A stretch of DNA of 64,000 nucleotides. It comes from Allantophomopsis cytisporea. Its lineage: Eukaryota > Ascomycota > Leotiomycetes > Phacidiales > Phacidiaceae. The notes under the pieces are model-generated. The model searched no databases. It worked only from the letters and a program-made list of their open reading frames with translations, and was not told where the DNA came from. Position numbers and translations under genes: made by a program. The DNA is taken from contig CP103030.1 of the NCBI GenBank assembly GCA_024752435.1, positions 1,240,001 through 1,304,000 on the forward strand, in the 5' to 3' direction. Below are positions 48,499 through 59,547 of the stretch, one piece after another. The first letter of the stretch is position 1; each line of letters begins with the position of its first letter.

Positions 48499-49260
48499 TC
48501 CTTTTACTCCTTCTTGCATGTTTAATTGTATGAGTATGACTCTGAAAGCTTACTTTTGTTCATATTTTATTTTGCTGGGTATTTTTTGGGCGTTGCTTTT
48601 GATTTTCCTAAACCATATTCTACTACTATTCCCCCTTCCCCTATTTCTTCTTCCTTGGAAAGCTGGACTTGTCCGTCTATTCATTTACCACAGCCTGCAA
48701 GACACGGAATTTGACGTTTCGAGGGAAGTTGGCAGTACTATATCCTCTGCTTAAAGCACTTCCACTGTGGCTCAGAGTGGAGATAGTGAACAAGGATCGG
48801 GCTCATTACCATTTCGTGCATTGCTGTTGTTTGGATCGAGTTTCGACGCGGCTTAGTTCTTTGTAGTCCTATATTCCGATTGCCAACTAAAATGACAGTG
48901 ATTATAGACCATCTAGGACTACTCCGAGAGTAATATGGGCCACCTTGACTGCCCGTGACCCAAATGACCTCAACTTAGTGACCCAGCTTGAACTAAAAGG
49001 AGTTTTGACCAGGAAGCAAACAACTACCCTTACGTAGAATAATCTGACGGGCGAGCCTAACCGTCGCTTTCATTAAAAGTACCTTACCTTACTTACATAT
49101 CGAACTCGTCACTCTTTCATCCAAAAGTTATTGCTCTCGTCCACCCCATCGTCGAATGTGCGCCAACTGTCCTCGACAACCATGAGAGAAGAGAGGCAAC
49201 GTTTTAGCATCAATATCATCGACACGCAAACGAGACTCATATAGAAACATCAATATAGCA

Positions 49261-52200
49261 ATGTCTACCTATTTTGACGGCCCCGGTAGTGGCTACTCCC
49301 ACTACGGACAAGGACGCGGACAGGCCGGACCGGGGGTACATCGCCATAACGGCAGCAATGCAGCTCAATACCATCAGCAAGGTACGAACACCACAGAATG
49401 CAATCAAAATATTATCCTTTCCCTCAGCACAAGAATACCAGGCCCGATATCAGCTTCTGGTAAAGTTACCGGGAAAGAAGAAGGGTTTTTGGCAGGCATG
49501 TCGTTTTATTTTTGGGGACAATTCAGACGAGCAAAACATTCACAGCCAGTCAACTCGTGAGCTGAGAATGGCTGAGGTTATCAGCATGGCTGTGCAAAGA
49601 AAGTGACCATGGACTTCACTCATCGCCTGCACTCCGTATGATCAGACTATCCCTCTTTGTTTGACGTGTATGGATACTTAGTACAAAGGTCACTTGCTTA
49701 AGTAAATTATAACGCCTGTCAGCACTGAAGGCGAAGGGGACAGACATGCCTTAAGCTAAGCATCATGCCCATGCTTAAGAGTACCGGTCCCACGGATTCA
49801 TGCGTTTGCGACCGAGAGTTCTCGCCATAAGCTTCGCTGTGTGCCTTCGTCCCAAGACTCTGACAGCTGAAAGTTCCTAATTCGACCCTGGCTGACAATC
49901 CCATCCCGCTATAGGCTACTCACAATACTCTCATTACAACAATCAACCCATTATGGACGGCCAAAATGCCCATGGCTATCAGCAGCCTCACCAAAACCAA
50001 GCTGCACTTGGTGCGAGCTATTATCCTGGTCAGGACGACGACTATTATATGCCCCCCGAAGTGATCTCTCCGCTACCTCAAAGGTAGAAATACACAACCC
50101 TCAGAGCTCTAAATCCGAGAAGGAAGTCCTGCTAACATGCCGATCTCTCCTAGAATTATGCCGGAAGTGCCAAAGGAAATGCAAGAAGGGCTGGCCCATC
50201 TTGAGCTCGAAGCCAACAACCATCAAAGACATCATGTTAGCTCACAGTCTGTGGCATCATCCAACTACTCCGAATATCCTGGACAATACAATCACGGTCA
50301 CGGTCACCCACGATATACAGCGACCTACGAACATACAAACGCATCCGCATACCAGAATGTCAACAGAGGCTCTGGTGCGGGGTACGATAATGCTTCATAC
50401 ACACAAAAATCACCAAAAGCTTCCGCTTTCCCAAAACTCCGCGAAGCCGGTCAAAACGTTCCTATGTCTGATGAAGAGAAGGAGGAGGTGCTAGAGAGGG
50501 CCCGGCCCATGGTATTGAACTCGAATGACCCTGATATGCAGCTGGCCTGGGCTCAGGATGCACTCTCATGGGTTGAAGTTGCTAAACAAGCCCGTGTAAT
50601 CGATGGTACAGATGGGAGAGCTCCAACTCCAACAACTGAGCATCAATTACGAGTAGATGCCTTGAACATCGTCAGCTTCCTTGCTGAACAACACCACCCA
50701 AAAGCTGAATTTATGAAGGGTATGTGGTTGGAATTTGGAAAGTTCGGCTACCCGGTCGACAAGAAGGAGGCCTTCCTGAGCTATCGAAGAGCTGCCGATC
50801 CCCAAACCCACGGCGATGGAGCTTACGCCAGAGCAGAGTACAGAATGGGTATGGCATTCGAAAACACAAACGATACAGTCAAGGCCTTAAAACATTACCG
50901 CAATGGAGTCGCTATGCACGATTCAGCATCGAACTACCGACTTGGTATGATGACACTTCTCGGACAGCATGGACAACCACAAGACTATGCAAGAGGAGTT
51001 CAACTTATTAGATATGCTGCTGATACGGCAGATGAGAATGCGCCTCAAGGAGCCTACGTATATGGAATGTTGTTGTCTCGCGAACTACCAAACATTAACA
51101 TCCCAGAGCAATTTTTGCCTGTGGATATTGGCAGAGCCAAGGAATACATCGAAAAGGCAGCATACCTCGGATTTGCAAAGGCACAGCTGAAGATGGGATT
51201 AGCATATGAGCTATGTCAATTGGGTTGCGATTTCAATCCTGCTCTGTCCTTGCACTACGATGCCCTTGCCGCACGCCAAGGTGAGGCTGAAGCTGATATG
51301 GCTTTAAGCAAGTGGTTTTTGTGCGGTTATGAAGGTATTTTCGAGAAGAATGAGGAGCTTGCTTTTACATACGCCCAACGAGCGGCACAAACTGGAATGC
51401 CAACTGCTGAATTCGCAATGGGTTACTTCTACGAGATCGGCATGTTTGTACCCTCAGATATTGCTGTTGCTCAAATGTGGTATCGAAAGGCAGGAGATCA
51501 TGGAAACAAGGATGCTCTTGGCCGAATTGATAGTATTTCGAAGCAAAAGACACTTTCCAGGAAGGACCACGAGAACATTGCTATTTCGCGCATCAAGTCC
51601 ATGCACGGATCCCAGCATGGTGGACGACCAGCCAGACTTCAGGAAAGACCTCCCCCAATGCCAATGGCTACCATGCCAGAGGTCAATATGCCCGAACCTC
51701 CGCGCCGTGCACCAGGTGGACAAGGACCAGGACCAGGTATGCGAAGCCCAACCACCAACAAACCCGGTTCCAGACCACAATCCCTTACCCCTTACCCCGA
51801 TGATGATGTCCCACCACCAAGAGCAGGTTCGGCGGGCTCGCAGTCCCCTCTTTCACCTTATTACAATCCAAATGTCCGATCAAGCTCAGGAGGACCCCCA
51901 ACTGATCCATCAAAAGCAGGATACGGAATTAAGCACTCAAGCACTTTACCACCGCAGCCACCCCCACATCCACAAGATCCTATGCGTCCTTCAACAAGCA
52001 TGGGTAACATGCCTCCACCTGGTGCTGGTCCTGGTGCCGGTAGAGGACTGGCACCGGCCGGTCGCGATCGGATGGCTTCTGCAGGCTGGGATCCACAGCA
52101 ACCAACAGCAGGATACCGTAATCCACCACCAGGCGGAAGAGTGGCTTCTGGTCCCGCAGGTGCACCCGGTTCTCCAATGGGTCAAGCATCAGCAAGACGT

Positions 52201-52642
52201 CCGATTTCAGACTCCAAGAATCCTTCTCTCCCACCGAACCCCCAAAGCGGCTACCCAGGTGATCCACGCAGAGGAGCCCCCAATCCCGGTTACCCCGATT
52301 CACGATCCGGGACCCCACAAGGCGCAAGACCACCACGTACTGATTCGGCTCCACCCGGTGGCAGAGGTCATCCTTCACGACCTGGAACCGCCCAGTCTGC
52401 TCCACCGCCAGCGAGTCACCCCCCAAGAGCTTCTTCGGCCATGTCGGGTGCTTCACAGGCTAGCCAAGCTACCCAGGCCTCCACTGCGTCTGCTCCTGTC
52501 AAGCAAGTGAAGACAGGTCCGCAGACTTTTGATGAAATGGGGGTTCCGCGACAAAAGCAGGATCAGGATTGTGTAAGTTTTTCTCCTTCGTTACTTCTTT
52601 GGGAGACTTGCGGTACTAATAAGCGTGCAGATTGTCATGTAA
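49261..52642 (+). CDS. CHS4: Chitin synthase activator of the Chs4/Skt5 type (Sel1 repeats, CaaX tail)
   Basis: In yeast this family targets and activates class IV chitin synthase (Chs3) at the bud neck or septum. Four exons are inferred: 49261-49381, 49915-50083, 50154-52572 and 52631-52642, giving 906 residues. Residues 1-200 are Gln/Tyr/His-rich. From about 205 comes the conserved ERARPMVLNSNDPDMQLAWA block, then Sel1-like repeats to about 560 (for example KEAFLSYRRAAD, AKEYIEKAAYLGFAKAQLKM, AQMWYRKAGDHGNKDALGRI). The rest is Pro/Gly/Ser-rich. The last exon codes only Ile-Val-Met and stop; with the preceding Cys it makes CIVM, a farnesylation-type CaaX box as in Skt5. Intron 1 is unusually long for this window (533 bases). 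HOP2 follows on the same strand. Confidence 0.87.
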
Positions 52643-53317
52643 ATCTATTACATAGGTATTCCAGTTCATACGCACGTGATACAAAACAATGGGGATGGGG
52701 ACAAGGTTGGGTTTGTTTGGTTCATGCATCTGGAAACCGGGTATTGTCAAAAACTTGCATTGTATTGGCGTATATTCTTGCATCTCTTCTTCTCGTTTCT
52801 TATTCTCTTCTTCCCGAAATGTCCTTCTATATTCGAGCTTTAGACGAGTGTGAGCATATGTGGGATGAGCGTGGTGTATGTTCCTTTTTCATCTTTTTTC
52901 ATCTTTTTTCGTCTTTATTCTTGTTTCAAGAAATCAGTATAGTAATGATACCCAATTTATGCTGTACTGGGGCTTCTTGTGCTGAGGGTGTGGCTTGAGG
53001 TGAGTGACATGTGACAAGCTAGGCTGCTGCGCGGTAATCTATTTCTTCAGTATTTCTTCTTTACGAGCTTTTTACGCGCCACTCACCAAATTATTCTCTA
53101 CTATGTGAAACGATTAGATATACCGTGCAACTTCCTTTGGTATTAGGATTGACTTTGTTTGTACAGTCAATTCTGACCAGCACAACTCGCCGTGTCGACA
53201 ACAAGATTCACGTCCGAATACGACGACCACAACCACAACCACAACCACAACCACAACCACAACCACAACCTCGGACTTTAAAACCACAGGCTGATCACTC
53301 CACCCAAATCTTTCAAG
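52643..53317. other. CHS4 3' region and HOP2 promoter
   Basis: 675 bases. The frame entering from CHS4 stays open to 52998 if its last intron is retained (see findings). A T-rich near-repeat of CATCTTTTTT lies at about 52888-52920. The HOP2 leader contains a hexanucleotide repeat. Confidence 0.6.
53228..53270 (+). repeat. (CCACAA)n hexanucleotide repeat
   Basis: About seven CCACAA units, 48 bases upstream of the HOP2 ATG, so probably in its 5' untranslated region. Confidence 0.92.
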
Positions 53318-54318
53318 ATGCCACCACGCAAAACCCCAGCCTCACCAGTGCGATCAACCTCGACTTCAACCGCAACCTCTCCCAGCAAACCAGTCGCAAC
53401 CAGCAAACCCCCTCGAAACGCAAAAGTATCAACGGACAAGATCACCAAGTCAAGCACCAAGTCCAACACCGCAGTCGCCAAGCCCAAGCCCGCCGCAGAG
53501 AAAAAAGCCGCCACTATCGACAAGAAAGAGAAACTCACGGACTCACAAGCCACGGATACGGTACTGGCGTACCTCGACGCGCAGAATAGACCGTATTCGG
53601 CCGGCGATGTTAGCAGTAATCTTCATAATGTCGTTAGTCGTGTCAAGGTTGATAAGATATTGCGTGAGGCGAGTGAGAAGGGACGCATTGTGGGGAAGTG
53701 TGCTGGGAAGATGTGGGTTTTTCATGGGGTACAGGTTAGTTTTGGCCCTTTGTTCTAGAGATGGATTCGAGATTGAAGGGAGGTGATGGGTGGAAGGAGG
53801 GGGGATATGATTGGGGATGGGACTATGGACGTGGATGCTGATGCTGATGCTGATGCTGCTGGTACAGGATCCTAATGATACTTGCGCCCCTGAAGACCTC
53901 GATGCTCTTGATGCCCGCATCGTCTCTGCCCGTGAGAGGGTCGCCGAGCTGAAAACCGAGTTGCGTGGTAAGAACGCCGAGCTGGTGCGCGTGAAGAGCG
54001 AGTTGGGGACTACGGAGATCAAAAGTCATGTTGCAACTCTGGAGGCGCGGAAGTTGGAGCTTGGCAAGAGGTTGGATGTATTGCGCCACGGAGGTGTGGA
54101 GCTTGTTAGTCGAGAGGAGAGAGAGAGGGTTGCTATGGAGCATGCGAGGTGGACGAGAGAGAAGGTTGTATGGAGGAAGGGATTTGCTGAGCTTGAAGCA
54201 GTTTTCTTGGAGGGGATGAGCAGGGAGGAGTTGTGGGTGAGTTCTGTGGTGAGAGTGGGTTTGTGGCTTTACTGATGTGCTCTAGGATAAAGCGGGTATT
54301 GAGGCTGTGGAAGAGTGA
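53318..54318 (+). CDS. HOP2: Meiotic homologous-pairing protein Hop2 (TBPIP family)
   Basis: Works with Mnd1 to stimulate Dmc1/Rad51 strand invasion and to ensure correct homologue pairing in meiosis; nuclear. Three exons (53318-53734, 53868-54236, 54286-54318), all phase 0, give 272 residues, a little longer than yeast Hop2 because of a 70-residue Lys/Thr/Pro-rich N-terminus. The TBPIP winged helix lies at about 75-139 (VLAYLDAQNRPYSAGDVSSN, VVSRVKVDKILREASEKGRI, GKMWVFHG). A coiled coil follows (about 148-225; VAELKTELRGKNAELVRVKS). The C-terminal helix has TREKVVWRKGF, and the last exon adds DKAGIEAVEE. Intron 1 holds a GATGCT tandem. Stop at 54316-54318. Confidence 0.9.
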
Positions 54319-56490
54319 GCTCCTGTTGAGGAGTTACTTCCGAAAAGTGGCAGCTGACCTCTTGGAAGAGCTCGTAGTTTGCTGATCGTGTCTGTGAGCG
54401 TATGTTTTCGTATTTGCTACTCAAACCCTCACGCTCTCCACATAAACATATCATCCATTGCTGGCTTTGTGGAACAAGACTAAGCACATCTCCCTCTGAA
54501 CTGCAATTTCCAACTATCATAGCTAGCGCTACTGTTATATTATCGCTCAAACCAATACATTGTACAACTTGCCATATGTACCGTGACAGTTCCTCAACCA
54601 CCGGCACAGTACTCCCTCAAGTATATCTACATCGCACCCGGCGCCACAACAACATACACAATACAACGCTCCCATCGAACGTGCATAACAACCGCACTAT
54701 CAGCTAACCATTACACAGAGTGCACACATGCAGCATCTCCAAACCTAGTAATGCCACCATCAGATTACTACCCGAAAAGTAATCCCCATGACAAGTAAAG
54801 CGCATCCCCATCCGCCTTGCGCAGATTTCCCATACCAACAGTAAACTCTCCCGCCATCTACGCACCAGTCCACCGCACCGGACGCTGCATAGCGACCATG
54901 TTTCACGCGCCATGTGACACGCACGCCCGCGCCCGCCAGTCAGATATACTTTCTGACATCGCCAAACCCTTACATCGCCTTGCGTCGCATGTCATATGGC
55001 CTCCGGCGCACTCGGCCACTGCATAGATCGCAATGCTGAAACATCGTGGCGTCTAGATTTCTTCGGATCCCGCTGTCCTGGTGTATTGGTCCGCTGCTGC
55101 TGCTGCTGCGGCGGCGGCGCTGGGGAATGATATCATCTGGTCGTCGCCGGTCTCGGTCTGGAACGATGCGCCTCGGAGTTGGATGGCGGTTGGGTGGTGC
55201 ACGGGATCTGATTGATCGCCGGAGTATATCGGCTTCGCTTTCTCCGAACGGGTGGGTTGCAGAGGGTTTGGATGTGGTGTCATGTGAGCTGTGGGTTTGA
55301 CGGATGGGGAGGGCGCTGAGATATTTGTTTGGTGGATGTGGCTGTGGAATATCCTACTCTGGGAGAAGGTTTGGGTGTTTTGGGGATGTGGTGGGTAGGG
55401 TTTGTTGATACTTAGATAATGTACTTGAGAGAGTATAGCTTTGTTATGCACATTACATTTACCGTACTCCATTGCTGTTTATGACAGATATGTTTAGGTT
55501 CTTGATCCACACTACTACTCTTTCATAGCTGACCTACTCATACGTAAGGTTGGGAGGAAAGCGGTTCATGCGATGCTGTTGCTGACCATAACTCCTTGAA
55601 TCCTCGGCCAACTTTACTGCATTTTGACGGCAATGACGATGACTCTCTCAGTGGACAGTTTAGGTAGTGGGTGCCCTTCAAAGTTATGTCTTAAAGATGA
55701 GAAGAGAAGTGACACAAGACGATGACCTTCATGATATATTGGATTTGTGATGCCGAGAATGAGAGGGCTTTTCGAAACATAATACGCTGATCGTTGGAGT
55801 AGGTTGGTGATCAAATATTGCAGCAAGGAGTTGAGTACTTGGTAAATTTCCGTATTTACTTGAATACCGGATTTGCAGGGGTTGAGTAAAGGAAGAGACG
55901 AGAAACTGATTTTAACGGAAACATACTTTGAGGTGATTTATGATATTGATATGCTTAATGCTTACAGGAAACCTTGTACATTCTTTTGCTGTATGTATAT
56001 CCTGGGTATATATTTGCATGTGCCAGTGCGGGAGAGGTAAGAATGCGTGAGAGGTTGATGAAGACATCATACATACATACATTCGTACGTCCCCTGCTAT
56101 ATTATGTGCGAGTATCCATATGTTGATGTATCCTTTATCCCTGTATCCTGTATCATTCCATACAAGTGCCTTTGAACAGCTAGCTAGCTGATCACGAATT
56201 TCTTACTAGCAGTGTATCATATGAGTAATGTACCCTTCATAGAGCCGTTACTACCAATACATAAATATATACATACTCAGTACATACACAGTTCCTGTCA
56301 AAGAGCGATATGACAGCGGGCGTCGTCGAGCTCAAAGCTCGGAGCTCCCTACATGCTCCGTGCTTGGCTCCATGACCCTTATCGCGGGGTGGCTGCGCTG
56401 AGACAGGCATCCTTGGTAGATCAGTCCTTAATCGAGAGGATTACAGCAAGAATGCCATGCTGAACTCGACTCACGACATATCGTAACTTC

Positions 56491-56580
56491 AAGGTAGTCA
56501 AGGTAGTCAAGGTAGGGTCAAGGTCAAGGTCAAGGTAGGTTGATGCTCATGCTCATGCTCATGCTCATGCTCATGCTCAT
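56491..56580. repeat. AAGGTAGTC/AAGGTC repeats followed by (GCTCAT)6
   Basis: Two AAGGTAGTC units and a run of AAGGTC-type units (56491-56539) are followed at once by six perfect GCTCAT units (56545-56580). Confidence 0.92.
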
Positions 56581-57126
56581 CATGAGTGACGCTCTAGTGA
56601 TGCTCTTGCGTGGCTTGTGCTCAGATGGAACTGTCAGTTGAGCGCCGTGCGTTATCTCTGTGCAGCTGGTGCATGAACGACTGTGAGTGAGACTCTATCA
56701 TAGTCTGTCTTCTGATATATTACCCCCGTATTCCGCGCTGAGTGTTGTACGCGCACACACTTGTCGTCGATATTGCGTCGAGATAGTGTACTTGTGTTAC
56801 TGTGAGATATTCTGTGGTGGCTCGCAACCAACGAAGGCCGTTGCTCTTCCAACTCTGGAATACCATGAACCAGGTTTGTTGTAGAGCATATTGATGAGAA
56901 ACATCGAATATGTCGTACCAAACTCTTGTCGAACCAACACTTTGTATACTTCGTATATGGTACATAAACGAATTCAAGCCCCATGGAAGTATCAATATAG
57001 ACACGTACCTAAGGAGTGTACATTGCTCAGGACAACAGATCCAATGTATATCTCTCCGTATATATCCGTCGTACAATGGCCATGCTCGCTCATACATAAC
57101 CCGCTCCTCGCCGACCCTCGACAGTC

Positions 57127-57163
57127 AGCATCAGCATCAGCATCAGCATCAACATCATCATCA
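57127..57163. repeat. (CAGCAT)n/(CAT)n repeat
   Basis: About four CAGCAT units decaying into CAACATCATCATCAC. Confidence 0.88.
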
Positions 57164-57790
57164 CAATCCTCATAAGCATCACCATCCCGCAGCCAGATAA
57201 GCATACATACATAAAAATCACGTATCTCGGATCATAAAGCAACCAAGCTCTCACCTACATCCTCTTAGCGCTGCCTACATACCTTGTTTGGGGCTTCTTG
57301 CATACATTACCTCTCTTCATTCAGTCACTACACCTCACCTACCCGCAATATAAGGCCGAACCGAAGTCAACCTGACCTGACCTCATCCGACCTTACATGC
57401 CTTATCCGACATGCACCTACCATGCCTCCATCTGATAGCGTTCTCAGGGTTTGCCGGCTGTGATCGCATTGGATCGGCTTCGATACTTGGGATGAAGGAC
57501 TGTGCAGTTCATGACTATATGAATGTACAGTACATATGACATTCTCGACAGGACTTGACAATACGAAAACCTTATATAGACTCTTCAAGGATCTCCAAGG
57601 GAATCTAAGTTCTTCGATAAGGGAACCTCGATCCCATTTCAATCATCTCTGTACGTGCCCTCTCTCTCTCGGGTCACTTGCTGCTGTCTGATCTGTCTCT
57701 GATCCGATCCATCCACCGTGTGGTCCGCGAAAGCTGTGCCGCTCGATTAAAAGGCGGAAGACGCGCTCACAACCTCTACCGGACACCACT

Positions 57791-57838
57791 GCAGCAGCAG
57801 CAGCAGCAGCAGCAGCAGCACCACCACCACCACCACCA
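57791..57838. repeat. (GCA)10(CCA)6 trinucleotide tract
   Basis: Ten perfect GCA units joined to six CCA units. No convincing gene reads through it. Confidence 0.95.
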
Positions 57839-58069
57839 TCAAGACACCTGAGAAAAGCAGGGGTAATAAGATGCAGCGAAGCAGCTACTACGGTAACTAA
57901 CAAACTCACTTTGAAGCCTCAAATACGGAGCATGACAAGTGATTTGATGCTTGAAGCTTCATACGCTCCCATAGATGACTTCCATATACCGATGTATCTA
58001 TCTACTTACGCACGCACTACTTCCTCATCACCACCTGCTACTGATTACTGTACAAGTACTTTACAGTAC

Positions 58070-58240
58070 TGCGCTGCGCTGCACTGCACTGCACTCCACT
58101 CCACTCTGCTGCATTGCATACACTACACTACCTCACTGGCTCACTCACTTGGAACTTAATCTTGTCTGCTGCGCTGCTGTCTCATCTGCTTAACTGCTTC
58201 TCTGCTTTGCTGCTCTACTGCTCTGCTGCTTTACTGCTAT
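58070..58240. repeat. Degenerate CTGC/CTGCACTGC repeats
   Basis: Two patches: CTGCGCTGC/CTGCACTGC/CTCCACTCC units at about 58070-58120, and CTGCTC/CTGCTTTACTG units at about 58165-58240. Confidence 0.75.
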
Positions 58241-58659
58241 GCGTGCACACTCTCTCCACCCCCCTCTCTATTTACACCTATCTCATCCTAATCCTATCCA
58301 ACATAAAAGCTACCCGGGACGACATGCATCGTACAGATTAGGCACATGCGACTTGACCACACACATTACTCAACCCGCCACCACGCGCAAGCACACACAA
58401 ACGTATATACATGCCATACATACTACTTACATACATACTCATAAAACATACGCATACATTGAATTACCTACTACATCCACGCACAGCTCGACCATTGCCA
58501 TAACAAACTTCAAGACCTACCTTAGTCGCCTCCATCCAATCAACCCCGCGCCAACAGCTCAAATCGATACTGTGAGACATCCACATTGTCGATCAATATC
58601 ATCATCATTATCTTCACCATTATCATTGTCATTTCTGCCAACATCCCTTCCTCCAATAT

Positions 58660-58702
58660 ATCAAAAAGAAGAAAGTCAAAAAGAAGAAAGTCAAGGAGAC
58701 GA

Positions 58703-58757
<55 letters not shown>

Positions 58758-58758
58758 C

Positions 58759-58806
<48 letters not shown>
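58660..58806. repeat. Long polypurine tract with (GAAA)14 and (GA)22
   Basis: AAAAAGAAGAAAGTC twice, then about fourteen GAAA units (58701-58757) and about twenty-two GA units (58762-58805). Almost all purine on the + strand over some 140 bases. Confidence 0.93.
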
Positions 58807-58809
<3 letters not shown>

Positions 58810-59174
58810 CAAAAAACTACATATCATCAACTCCTTGTAGCTATTTGTGTCCAACATTGAAGCAGAGGCCACAATTCATCCTCATCTCCTCTTCCTATCA
58901 AACTTGCTTTGAGAGGTTGCGGAAAAGGGAGATTTGATCACATCCACCCCCATCCAAAGATAGGGAGTTCAAGGCTTTTCGAAAGGCCGCACGAGCGTCA
59001 TCTTCATCTTTATCTTAGCGTTGAGCTTGGACGGTTTCGACCGCTTTTGCCCGCCGCACCTTTCTCTCTCTACCGTACCTTAGGAATTTGCCCAGAGCCA
59101 AAAGCACGCAGGCGCCAATTATAACGCCGGCTCTCACTAAAGATACCTACTATTCCGAGTACCTTACTCACCGC

Positions 59175-59191
59175 GATTCGTTTCGAATCAC
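59175..59191. repeat. Palindrome GATTCGTTTCGAATCAC (copy 1)
   Basis: Inverted repeat GATTCG / CGAATC with a 3-base centre. 16 of 17 bases match the copy at 62142-62158. Confidence 0.75.
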
Positions 59192-59547
59192 ACTCTCCTT
59201 CAACAGACTATCCATACTGCATACAATCAATCCCATTCAGGGCGGTCCAGATATACCGACTCTCAATATAATACAAACAATCGCTGTCCTCAACGACTTA
59301 TCTATCTACCTTATCAATCTCGACCCGCGACCAATCTTGGACAATCAAAAAGTCGAAAAAACCCCTCCTCCATACGCAATCATCGCCTATCTCATAAGAC
59401 CTTGTCCCCCTCCCGTTGCCCCACCACCCTCTTACAAAGACGAATTCCCTCGTCCACCTCCACCCACCGATCTGACTTTTGTGTCTGTGAAGGAAACCGA
59501 CAGTGGAGGTGTTTGATAAATAAAGGGATCAGCATACAAGTGCTGTG

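Larger units (their letters stand above)
46843..49260. other. 2.4-kb divergent intergenic region, CHL1 to CHS4
   Basis: No gene supported. Holds the CHL1 promoter with two ACGCGT boxes, several short open frames on both strands (for example 48088-48519 on -) without family features, a GTTGATC/GTTGGATC near-repeat at about 47983-48010, an (AC)8 run, and the leader of the CHS4-like gene. Confidence 0.55.
54319..59547. other. 5.2-kb gene-free block rich in microsatellites
   Basis: The longest stretch without a supportable gene. HOP2 ends at its left edge and a CCCH gene starts at its right edge. Open frames are short, low in complexity and overlap on both strands. At least five different simple repeats lie between 56.5 and 58.8 kb, listed separately. 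The last part (58.9-59.5 kb) is plausibly the leader of the CCCH gene and has an open frame at 59088-59516. Confidence 0.6.

Noticed and set aside
49274..49606. 110-codon frame starting inside CHS4 exon 1
   Set aside because: It is in a different phase from the true exon and runs into the long intron; kept only as a remark under findings.
57643..57909. Minus-strand frame with poly-Gly/poly-Ala
   Set aside because: The homopolymers are the translated (GCA)(CCA) repeat; nothing else supports a gene.
58239..58937. 232-codon frame across the purine tract
   Set aside because: Its length comes from the GAAA/GA microsatellite, which has no stops; the composition is low complexity throughout.
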